From the NCBI GenBank assembly GCA_964549495.1, contig CAZJWJ010000087.1:1-23309 (forward strand): a stretch of 23,309 bases of DNA, read 5' to 3'. This stretch comes from JACKBJ01 sp964549495 (lineage in GTDB: Bacteria; Chloroflexota; Anaerolineae; Epilineales; Epilineaceae). The stretch's first letter is position 1. Every line of letters starts with the position of its first letter. Both the position numbers and the translations under genes were made by a program. Of the stretch, positions 6,720-13,475 are shown in pieces. The notes below the pieces were generated by a model that was given only the letters and a program-made list of their open reading frames with translations, was not told the DNA's origin and did no database searches.

Positions 6720-6725
6720 CGTCAC

Positions 6726-7514
6726 TCAATCCGGAGTTCGGCGATCCTCCGCGCTCCGGTTGCCGGATCGATCACTTCGCGGTCCCGAGCTCGCGCTGGA
6801 GCCCGAGTCGATCAGCCCCGTGTCGCGCGCGATGAGCGCGGCTTGGGTGCGGTCGCGCGCGCCGAGCTTCTGGAGGATGGCCGTGACGTAGTTCTTGACC
6901 GTTCCCTCGGCCAGCGACAGGGCCGCCGCGATCTCACGATTGCTTCGACCTCGGGTCAGCTGCTCGAGCACCTCTCGCTCGCGTGCGACCAAGGGCTCGA
7001 TCCAGCGCTGCTCTCCCGAAGCGCGACGAGCCTCGCCGGATCCCCTTCCCTCACTTTCGGTCCGTGGGCCGGCCGGCCGGCGCGTCAGCTCGCCCAGCAC
7101 CTTGCGCGCCACCGAAGGCTCGATGAGGGCCCCGCCGGCTGCCACCGTGCGCACCGCCCGGGCCAGGTCGCTGCCCGACAGGTCCTTGAGCAGGTAGCCC
7201 AGGGCTCCGGCCCGCAGGCCGTCGAAGACCTGGGCGTCATCATCGAATGTGGTCAGGATGATCACCTTGGCCTCGGGTTCGCGAGCCAGGATGCGCCGGG
7301 TGGCGCTGACGCCGTCCATGACCGGCATCCGCACGTCCATCAAGACCACATCGGGACCCTCGGTCTCGAAGACCTCCACCGCCGCCCGTCCATCGGCGGC
7401 TTCGCCGACCACGCGTAGGTCGGGCTCCAATTCGAGCAGGGTGCGCAAGCCCTCCCGCATCAGCTGTTGGTCGTCGACCAGCAGCAGGCGGATGGTCTGG
7501 CCTGACTCAGCCAT
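6726..7514 (-). CDS. NarL/FixJ-type response regulator
   Basis: 262 residues. The receiver domain (1-125) has the acidic pair Asp14/Asp15 (LLVDDQQ), the phosphoacceptor Asp60 (VVLMDVRMPVMDG), the Thr switch (ILTTFDDD) and the conserved Lys in YLLKD. The C-terminal LuxR-type helix-turn-helix reads LVAREREVLEQLTRGRSNRE then AEGTVKNYVTAILQKLGARD. A Ser/Arg-rich tail follows. The start at 7514 is internal to a longer open frame; it is chosen because the receiver begins there and the ATG overlaps the kinase stop by eight bases (ATGGCTGA), a classic translational coupling. It acts as a DNA-binding transcription factor phosphorylated by the adjoining kinase; its targets may include its own operon. 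Confidence 0.93.
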   Translation of the reverse strand: MAESGQTIRLLLVDDQQLMREGLRTLLELEPDLRVVGEAADGRAAVEVFETEGPDVVLMDVRMPVMDGVSATRRILAREPEAKVIILTTFDDDAQVFDGLRAGALGYLLKDLSGSDLARAVRTVAAGGALIEPSVARKVLGELTRRPAGPRTESEGRGSGEARRASGEQRWIEPLVAREREVLEQLTRGRSNREIAAALSLAEGTVKNYVTAILQKLGARDRTQAALIARDTGLIDSGSSASSGPRSDRSGNRSAEDRRTPD

Positions 7515-8826
7515 CCGAGTCCTCGGAGAGCGGCAATTGCAGGCGCAAGCGGGCGCCGCCTTCGGGAGCGCGGTCGAGCGTGATCTGACCGTCGAGGCGG
7601 CGAGCGCGTTCGCGAAGACCGCGGATGCCGAAGCCTCGATCGATCTGGGGCTCGGCCTCGTAGGCTTCGGGAAGTCCCGAGCCGTCGTCGCGGATCTCGA
7701 GGACCAAGTCGTCCTCCTCGACTGCGAGGCGCAACCCGACCCGGCTGGCGCCGGCATGGCGCTGCACGTTGGTCAGCGCTTCCTGGGCCGTGCGGTAGAG
7801 GGCCAAACGGCGAGCCTCGCCCAGCTCCGGCACGGTCGCGGGCAGGTCCAGGTCCAGCTCGAGGCCGGCCGCGGCGCAGAAGTCCTCGGCCAGCCGGCGC
7901 AAGGCCGAGGGCAAGGGCAAGTCCTCGATCAAGGGCGCGCGCAGGGTAGCCACGGTAGCACGCAGCTCTGCCAGCCCATCGCGGACCTGCTGGCGCACGG
8001 TCTCGATCATCCCGCGAGCCCGGTCCGGATCGGGCTGGCAGAGTCGGGCCGCGCCCTCGAGCTGCACCGCGGCCACCGTCAGTCGATGGCCGAGCGTATC
8101 GTGCAGCTCACGCGATAGCCGGTTGCGCTCCTCGGCCACCGCCAGGTCCTCGGCTTCGCGAGCCCGCGCCTCGAGCTCCGCGTGGGCACGTTCCAGCTCG
8201 GCCAGGAGGCGCTGGCTCTCGGCGTTCGCCGCTTCGGCGCGCGCCAAGGCGCTACCGAAAGCGCCGAAGAAGAGGAATCCGACACCGTTGACTGCGAAGT
8301 TGAGCAGTCCCCCCATCCACCCCTGCACGAGCAGGTGACGGGCGCCGGTGATCAGCGCGAAGAGCCCGATCCAGCCCAGGCCCTCTCGGGCCGGCAAGCG
8401 CACCATCGCCTCGGCACTGAGCACGAAGAAGAGCACGGTCGCGGCCGGCGCGTTCAGCCCGACCAGGCCCAGCATGACCAGGGTCTGCAAGCCCAGGTAG
8501 ATGCGCCGATGGCGTCGCGGCCCGTCGGCCAGACCGCTGACGTAGAGCGCCGAGAAGATCCCGTAGAGCAGGATGGGCAGCCAGCGCGCTTGGATGCCCT
8601 CGCGCTCCAGCCCGGTGGCGATGGCCAGGGCGACCGCCATGCCCAGGACGCCGAAGAGCATGATCCCTTCTTCGGTGCTGGACATGCCGGGCGGGCCCTG
8701 GGGACGCTCGAGGCCGGACTCTCGCCGCTCCTGATCGTCTCCGACATCCAAACCCGATTCCTCGGGTCCGATATCCAAGCCCGACGCCTCGGGGATCGTG
8801 GCCGTGGAATCCATGTCCGCCATCAT
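7507..8826 (-). CDS. NarL-type sensor histidine kinase with integral-membrane sensor
   Basis: About 439 residues. Residues 1-50 are polar and hold an ESGLD repeat; 55-195 contain about five hydrophobic segments with little periplasmic sequence; a coiled coil (195-235) leads to the HisKA_3 dimerisation box with His242 (RELHDTLGHRL); the ATPase domain shows the N box (TAQEALTNVQRHA), DDGSGLP and GFGIRGLRERARRLDG. The lack of an extracellular sensor domain suggests sensing in or at the membrane, or through a partner. The start is uncertain: ATGs at 8826, 8823 and 8814 all lack a good Shine-Dalgarno; 8826 gives a 13-base gap after the upstream stop, consistent with coupling. Confidence 0.9.
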   Translation of the reverse strand: MMADMDSTATIPEASGLDIGPEESGLDVGDDQERRESGLERPQGPPGMSSTEEGIMLFGVLGMAVALAIATGLEREGIQARWLPILLYGIFSALYVSGLADGPRRHRRIYLGLQTLVMLGLVGLNAPAATVLFFVLSAEAMVRLPAREGLGWIGLFALITGARHLLVQGWMGGLLNFAVNGVGFLFFGAFGSALARAEAANAESQRLLAELERAHAELEARAREAEDLAVAEERNRLSRELHDTLGHRLTVAAVQLEGAARLCQPDPDRARGMIETVRQQVRDGLAELRATVATLRAPLIEDLPLPSALRRLAEDFCAAAGLELDLDLPATVPELGEARRLALYRTAQEALTNVQRHAGASRVGLRLAVEEDDLVLEIRDDGSGLPEAYEAEPQIDRGFGIRGLRERARRLDGQITLDRAPEGGARLRLQLPLSEDSDG

Positions 8827-8839
8827 ACCAGCCGCGGGC

Positions 8840-9604
8840 TCAGTCCGCGGCCAACCCGTCGGGGGCACCGGCTTCGAGGGCCGCCGGCCGGCGCCCCGCC
8901 TTGGCCGCATCGGCCTTGGCGAAGCGCTGCTCGTAGCGGCGGACCCAGAGCGTGATCAGGGGCAGCATGACCACCAGCGGCACCACCCAGGGCAGCCAGG
9001 CCCAGCCCTGCGGCATGAAGCGCGTCAGCACGTTGACCGCGAAGGCGGTCAGCATGGCGGTGTAGGCGCCCATCATCCGGCTCATATGGAAGATCCACCA
9101 ATGGCCGGTCTTGTTGGGCGGATGGGCAAATTCGCGCAGGTCCGAGCGGCCGTCCTGGGCCAGGAAGAAGCCGAAACCGATACCGATGAAGCCGAAGCCG
9201 GCCGGCCAGTTCGCATTCCAGAAGCCCAGCTCCTTACCCACGCCCCAGGCGATGAAGCTCAGGCCGGCCGCCAAGGCCAGCCGCGCCGCCGCACGATCCA
9301 GCCCGCTGGCCCGATCGCCCCGCTCGGGCCGCTTGCGCCGCAGCACGCGGTAGCCGCTGAAGCAGGCGTAGGCGCTGAGGATGGTGATCATGGCCAGGAA
9401 GACGGTGGGCTCGATGAGCAGCAGCAGGCCGGCCGACAGCAAGACGACCGCCATGGCGCGCACGAAGATCATCCCCCACCGCCGATGCGCCGCGCCCCCC
9501 TTGGCCACCGCCATGGCCAAGGGGGCCACCACCAGCGCCACCAGGCCAAATCCGACGTGGATCAGCACGATGCCCCGCTCGACGATCTCGGGCAGCTCGA
9601 TCAT
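8840..9604 (-). CDS. DUF2306-like multi-pass membrane protein
   Basis: 254 residues with about seven membrane segments. The N-terminal pattern (HVGFGLVALVVAPLAM, then KGGAAHRRWG with His16 and His40) and a later GHWWIFHMSRMMGAY (His168, His173) resemble DUF2306-type proteins, whose function is unknown; the paired His in membrane helices could bind haem or metal, which is inference. The ATG at 9604 has GAGGAG (9619-9614) nine bases upstream. It is the first gene of an operon with the histidine kinase 13 bases downstream and the response regulator, so it may be an accessory sensor for a kinase that lacks an external domain. Confidence 0.7.
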   Translation of the reverse strand: MIELPEIVERGIVLIHVGFGLVALVVAPLAMAVAKGGAAHRRWGMIFVRAMAVVLLSAGLLLLIEPTVFLAMITILSAYACFSGYRVLRRKRPERGDRASGLDRAAARLALAAGLSFIAWGVGKELGFWNANWPAGFGFIGIGFGFFLAQDGRSDLREFAHPPNKTGHWWIFHMSRMMGAYTAMLTAFAVNVLTRFMPQGWAWLPWVVPLVVMLPLITLWVRRYEQRFAKADAAKAGRRPAALEAGAPDGLAAD

Positions 9605-9641
9605 GACGGCTCGCTCCTCGCTTGGGCCGGCGGCCGCCTAG

Positions 9642-9696
9642 AAAAAAGGGGGCCGGCCGGCTGCTTCCCTGAACGAGGAGCAGCCTAACCGGCCCC
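9642..9696 (-). terminator. Strong intrinsic terminator after the ankyrin gene
   Basis: Read on the minus strand, GGGGCCGG (9696-9689) and GGCTGCT (9685-9679) pair with AGCAGCC (9665-9659) and CCGGCCCC (9656-9649) across a small internal loop, followed by T6 (9647-9642). It ends 37 bases before the start of the DUF2306-like gene, so that operon needs a promoter in the short gap or is attenuated here. Confidence 0.85.
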
Positions 9697-9782
9697 GGGT
9701 CATGCGCGACAGTGCCGAAGGTCACGCGCGGGTCACATGACCACTTCGCCAGGAGCGAGATCTTCGGCCGGAGTCGTCTCGA

Positions 9783-11396
9783 TCAGCCCGAGTAGTGCGC
9801 CAGCACCCAGTCGATCTCCGGCCGGCCCGTCGGCGGCTCGGGGAGCTCGGCCGGATCGGCACCGGCGCCCAGCAGCAGGTCCAGGATCCGGGCGTAGTCG
9901 GCCTGGCGGGCCTCGGAGACGCTCCCGGCGGCGGTGGTCCCGCCCTCCGGACTGTGGCAGTGCTCGAGCCCGTGCAGGGCCGAACCCAGGGCCGTGCCTC
10001 CATAGTCGTTGCGCAGGGCGGGGTCGGCGCCGGCTTCCAACAAAGCCTGGACGGCAAGGGCCTGGCCGCGCCAGGCGGCCAAGTTGACCGCCGGACCGAA
10101 GTCGCCGCGCGCGTTGGGGTCGAAGCCGGCCCGCAGCATGGCGCGCAGGGCCTCGACCCGGCCCTCGAAGGCCACGGCGGCCAGCACAGCCTGGTCGCCG
10201 GGCTCGAGACGAGCGAGGATCTCTGGATCGGCGTCGAGACTCGCGGAGATCGCTTCTTCGTCCCCGCGAGCACAGGCGCCGAGGAAGCGGTCCACGTCGC
10301 TCACCAGGGACATGTCGGCACCCGCGGCGCGCATGCGCTCGGCGGCTTCGACGCGACCCAGGCGAACCGCAAGAGCCAGGGCGCTGTGTCCGTTCTTGGT
10401 CCGCAGGTCCGGATCGGCGCCGGCCTCCAGCAGCATCTCGACGATCTCGATACTCCGGCCGGCCAGCACCGCCTTGTGGAGGCGGGTCTGCTCGTCGCCG
10501 AAGGGGTTGCGGAAGTTGGGGTCGGCGCCGTGGCGCAGGTAGAGGGCCACGCCGGCCGGGTCCTCGAAGTCGAGCTTGCGGCCCAAACAGTAGGAGACCT
10601 TGTCCGGATCTGGGCCCGCGGCCAGGAGCAAGGCCAGGCAGCGATTGTCACGGTGCTCCGAGGCGTGGTAGAGCGACTCGGGGCCGAGGAACTCGGTCTG
10701 GTCGTTCGGGTCGGCGCCGGCCTCCAGGAGCATCTGCGTCAGCTCGGGGTCGGAGGCCAGGCCGGCCGCACCGTAGAGCGGCGTCTGCTTGAACTCGGGC
10801 GAGCCCATCACGGCGTGTACGTTGGGGTCGGCGCCCGAGGCGAGCAGCAGGCGAGCCGTGGCGCGCAGGCCGGCCGAGCGGGCCTCGTCGCGACCCAAGA
10901 GGCGCGAGAGGCCCAGGTAGAGCAGGGGCTCCCAATCGCGAGGGCCGCCGCGGGCCCTGGCCAGGCTCGGGTCGCGCTGGAGCAGGCTCTGCATGGCCTC
11001 CGACTCGCCGAAGGTGGCTGCGGCGAAGACATCGGCCGTGGCGATCTCGGGCCGGTCGTCGAGCATGATGCGGACACGGTCCAAGCCGCCTTCGAGGGCG
11101 GCCTCGATGGCGCGCCGCACGCGGGCCTCGAAGTCCAGGCCGGCCTGCACGATCCGCTCCTTGAGCTTGGGCCAGCTGTCGAAGCCCAGCTCGCGGGCGA
11201 TGACCAGCTGGGCATCGGCCAGACGGAGCCCGGCGTCGAGGATGGCCTCGTCATCGCGATCGGTCAGCCGGGGATGGGCGTGGCGCAGGCGGGCTGCGGC
11301 CTCGGGATCGCGGGCGCGGTAGGCCTCGAGCAGGTCCTTGGCTGACTTGCGCGCATGCTCGAGGCTAGGGCGGGGGGGAAGACGGCGCGAGGTCAT
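9783..11396 (-). CDS. Ankyrin-repeat protein
   Basis: 537 residues. The N-terminal 85 residues (SLEHARKSAKDLLEAYRARD, then LRLADAQLVIARELGFDSWP) match a leader domain commonly found in bacterial ankyrin proteins. From about residue 95 to 525 there are many ankyrin repeats, recognisable by LLLASGADPNVH, MLLEAGADPNDQ, LYLRHGADPNFR, MLLEAGADPDLR, MLRAGFDPNARGD, LLEAGADPALRN and LLLGAGADPAE. No signal peptide or membrane segment is seen, so it is probably a cytoplasmic protein-protein interaction scaffold with no enzymatic clue. AGGAGG precedes the ATG by six bases. It has its own promoter about 140 bases upstream and a strong terminator. Confidence 0.92.
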   Translation of the reverse strand: MTSRRLPPRPSLEHARKSAKDLLEAYRARDPEAAARLRHAHPRLTDRDDEAILDAGLRLADAQLVIARELGFDSWPKLKERIVQAGLDFEARVRRAIEAALEGGLDRVRIMLDDRPEIATADVFAAATFGESEAMQSLLQRDPSLARARGGPRDWEPLLYLGLSRLLGRDEARSAGLRATARLLLASGADPNVHAVMGSPEFKQTPLYGAAGLASDPELTQMLLEAGADPNDQTEFLGPESLYHASEHRDNRCLALLLAAGPDPDKVSYCLGRKLDFEDPAGVALYLRHGADPNFRNPFGDEQTRLHKAVLAGRSIEIVEMLLEAGADPDLRTKNGHSALALAVRLGRVEAAERMRAAGADMSLVSDVDRFLGACARGDEEAISASLDADPEILARLEPGDQAVLAAVAFEGRVEALRAMLRAGFDPNARGDFGPAVNLAAWRGQALAVQALLEAGADPALRNDYGGTALGSALHGLEHCHSPEGGTTAAGSVSEARQADYARILDLLLGAGADPAELPEPPTGRPEIDWVLAHYSG

Positions 11397-11535
11397 GACG
11401 ACCCTCCTTCGTGCATCGCCCGAGGTCCGCCGATGCCGGGCCGAAAGAGTGTCGTGGCCTGCGATCGATGCTGCGGCAGGTGGGATCGTCCCTTTCCGCG
11501 GACCGGGTGGCGCCCTGCGTGCGCCGACATCGAGC

Positions 11536-11564
11536 AGTCTAGCTCATCCGTTCCGGTGCCGCAA
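11536..11564 (-). promoter_or_regulatory. Probable promoter of the ankyrin gene
   Basis: On the minus strand TTGCGG (11564-11559) is separated by 17 bases from TAGACT (11541-11536, four of six matches). The predicted start near 11529 leaves a leader of about 130 bases before the ATG at 11396. No hairpin or leader peptide stands out in that leader. Confidence 0.5.
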
Positions 11565-11648
11565 GTCGGTTCCCGTCGCTCCGTCCTGGCCGCCCCCGAC
11601 CCCGCGGAGAAGGGGCTCGGGGATCGATCGTCCACCATCACGATCTGA

Positions 11649-11678
11649 TTGACAGCGCGCGCGCCCGCGTGATAGCAT
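11649..11678 (+). promoter_or_regulatory. Probable promoter of the ATPase/winged-helix gene
   Basis: Perfect TTGACA (11649-11654) with an 18-base spacer to TAGCAT (11673-11678). The spacer contains the alternating GC tract GCGCGCGCGC. Because the ATG at 11677 lies inside the -10 box, it cannot be translated from this transcript, which supports the start at 11737. Confidence 0.65.
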
Positions 11679-11736
11679 GCCGGCCATCCTCGAGGCCGCC
11701 AAGCGGCGGTCTCCGCGCCACCTCAGGAGCCGCGCC

Positions 11737-13098
11737 ATGACCGAGCCACGCGCCACGCATCGCACGCCCTTCGTGCTCGGCAAGCCGATCAAGAACCCGG
11801 CCGACTTCTACGGCCGCAAGGGTGTGCTGCGCGAGGCCTTCGCCGCCGCCACCGCCGGCCAGCGGGTCTCCATCGTCGGCGAGCACCGCTGCGGCAACAC
11901 CTCGATCATCTACCAGATGCTCGACGAGAGCGTGCGCTCGGAGCACCTCTCCAAGTCCGAGGACAGCGCGCTCTGCTTCGCCTTCGTCAGTTCGCAGCTG
12001 GCGGCCGAGGGCCCCGAAGCGCTCCTCCGGCGTATCGCGCGGGCCCTGCGCCGGGCCGACCCCTCGGCCGGCGTCGACTTCGGCGCCGACACCATCGATC
12101 GCCAGTGGCTGGTGGACTATCTGGAGGACCTGGCCGACCGTAACCGCAGCCTGGTGCTGCTGATGGACGAGTTCGAGGTGCTGGCCGACTTCGATCCCAG
12201 CTTCTGGGAATGGTTCGAAGTGCTGGTCAACGAGTACGACATCGCCATCATCGCCACCTCGCGGGTCGACCTGAGCCAGTTCCGCACCGAGCAGGGTGGC
12301 GGGCCGCCCTTCTTCAACACCTTCCGCAGCATCTACATCGGCTCCTTCTCGCCCGCTACGGTCGAGCTCTTTCTGGCCGACAAGACCGAGCTGACCGACT
12401 TCGACTTTTCGCAGGTGCGCGAGGTCATCGCCGATTTGGCCGGTCGCTTCCCCTTCTACATGCAGGTGGCCTCGGCGCTCTTCTACTTCCATGCCGGCGG
12501 CGACAGCCGGGTAACCGAGGAGCAGATCGAGACCATCCGCCGCGAGTTCGCCACCCGCACCGGTGCGCTCTTCGACGATGCCTGGCCCAAGCTGCCCGAG
12601 TCCGAACGCATCGCGCTGACCTGGTTGGCCATCGGCGCCGACCCGGCCGATGCCACCGGCATCGACTTCGAAAAGGCACTTCGCTCGTTGGAGCGACGCG
12701 GCTACGTGGTCGACGGGCGCATCTTCTCCAGCGCCTTCCGCGACTACATCCGCAGCCAGCTGCGGCTCATCGAGCTCAACGACGAGACGGGCAAGGTGCG
12801 GGTCGGCAAGCGCCTGATCGACCTGCCGCCCAAGGAGCGCGCGCTCTTGGCCTACCTGATCGACCATCGCGGTCTGATCGCCTCGCGCGACGACATCGCG
12901 GCGGTGGTCTGGCCCGAGTACGACAAGGAGCCGATGGGCGTCTCGGATGCGATGATCGAGAAGACCATCAGCCGGCTGCGCAAGGAGCTCGAAGCCGCCG
13001 GCGTCGATTTCGAGGCCATCGAGAGCATGCGCGGCCAGGGCTACCGCTTCCACAACCCGGAGATGGGCGGCGCGAACGCGAGCGAGCTCGAAGATTGA
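11737..13098 (+). CDS. STAND/AAA-like ATPase with C-terminal OmpR-type winged helix
   Basis: 453 residues. Residues 20-350 form a P-loop NTPase-like region: an entry motif (NPADFYGRKGVL), a Walker A-like GEHRCGNTS at 48-56, a clear Walker B (LVLLMDEFE, 140-147) and a sensor strand (IAIIATSR). The Walker A Lys is Asn54 (codon AAC, 11896-11898), so ATP hydrolysis is doubtful. Residues 350-440 are an OmpR/PhoB-type winged helix (LPPKERALLAYLIDHRG, MIEKTISRLRKEL, SMRGQGYRFHNP). The likely role is a single-protein transcription regulator whose nucleotide-binding module senses an unknown signal. Start 11737 is preferred because CAGGAG lies seven bases upstream and the earlier in-frame ATG (11677) is within the promoter. 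Divergent from the ankyrin gene. Confidence 0.85.
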   Translation: MTEPRATHRTPFVLGKPIKNPADFYGRKGVLREAFAAATAGQRVSIVGEHRCGNTSIIYQMLDESVRSEHLSKSEDSALCFAFVSSQLAAEGPEALLRRIARALRRADPSAGVDFGADTIDRQWLVDYLEDLADRNRSLVLLMDEFEVLADFDPSFWEWFEVLVNEYDIAIIATSRVDLSQFRTEQGGGPPFFNTFRSIYIGSFSPATVELFLADKTELTDFDFSQVREVIADLAGRFPFYMQVASALFYFHAGGDSRVTEEQIETIRREFATRTGALFDDAWPKLPESERIALTWLAIGADPADATGIDFEKALRSLERRGYVVDGRIFSSAFRDYIRSQLRLIELNDETGKVRVGKRLIDLPPKERALLAYLIDHRGLIASRDDIAAVVWPEYDKEPMGVSDAMIEKTISRLRKELEAAGVDFEAIESMRGQGYRFHNPEMGGANASELED

Positions 13099-13124
13099 CC
13101 GCCGGCCGCGGTCCATGCTAATCT
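13095..13124 (+). promoter_or_regulatory. Probable promoter of the RIO-kinase leader
   Basis: TTGACC (13095-13100) overlaps the stop codon of the preceding gene; an 18-base spacer leads to TAATCT (13119-13124), preceded by the extended -10 element TGC (13116-13118). Matches to the -10 consensus are modest. The predicted start is near 13131, about 50 bases before the leader peptide. Confidence 0.45.
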
Positions 13125-13183
13125 GTCCTCACGCTGGGCCCTGGACGGGGCTCGAGATCGACCGACCGAAAGGAGGCAGCACG

Positions 13184-13243
13184 ATGCAAGTGACCCTTGT
13201 CGCCCCCCGCGACGTTCGCGCGTCGTGCGGACCTGCCTGCTAG
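13184..13243 (+). CDS. 19-residue leader peptide ahead of the RIO kinase
   Basis: The frame encodes MQVTLVAPRDVRASCGPAC and a TAG stop. It has the best Shine-Dalgarno in the window, AAAGGAGG (13169-13176), seven bases before the ATG. It is followed 35 bases later by an intrinsic terminator, then a second hairpin and a second terminator, before the kinase gene. Its length and position are those of an attenuator peptide. Which signal it reads is not obvious: it carries two Cys and two Arg, with a Cys as the last residue, but no strong run of one amino acid. It could alternatively be a functional small protein. Confidence 0.55.
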   Translation: MQVTLVAPRDVRASCGPAC

Positions 13244-13278
13244 AGTCGCCGCTCTCCCAGCGCTAGCGCGCTTGCGGT

Positions 13279-13312
13279 GCCACGGGCTCGTCCGCCCGTG
13301 GCCCTTTTCGTT
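13279..13312 (+). terminator. First intrinsic terminator in the RIO-kinase leader
   Basis: GCCACGGGC (13279-13287) pairs perfectly with GCCCGTGGC (13294-13302) around a six-base loop, followed by CCTTTTCGTTT. It lies between the leader peptide and the kinase gene, so it would act as an attenuator or as the end of a short transcript. Confidence 0.75.
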
Positions 13313-13370
13313 TCGGCCCGATCGATAGCGGAGCCCGACTCCGCTCGACCCGGCCGCTCCGGATGCCCAA

Positions 13371-13408
13371 AGGCCACGGATCGACGCGATCCCGTGGCCT
13401 CTTTTCGT
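13371..13408 (+). terminator. Second intrinsic terminator in the RIO-kinase leader
   Basis: AGGCCACGG (13371-13379) pairs with CCGTGGCCT (13392-13400), extended by ATCG with CGAT around an ACG loop with one bulged C, followed by CTTTTCGTT. Its 3' half is nearly identical to that of the first terminator (CCCGTGGCC then T-rich), so the two look like duplicates. A further 7-bp hairpin (13327-13345) lies between them. Confidence 0.7.
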
Positions 13409-13475
13409 TCGGAGCCGCCGCGCCGCTCATGGGCAAGCCGGCCGGCGCTCCGCGATCAACGGAGCATCACCGAGG

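Noticed and set aside
6720..7757. Longer N-terminus of the response regulator (start at 7757)
   Set aside because: The extra 81 residues lie in the kinase gene in another frame and have shadow composition; the receiver domain begins at the ATG at 7514.
9795..11345. 516-codon plus-strand frame opposite the ankyrin gene
   Set aside because: It is the mirror of repeated ankyrin codons, rich in Gly, Val and Gln; the minus strand carries clear ankyrin motifs and a Shine-Dalgarno.
11638..13116. 492-codon minus-strand frame opposite the ATPase gene
   Set aside because: No start signal and no recognisable motif, while the plus strand has Walker B and winged-helix motifs.
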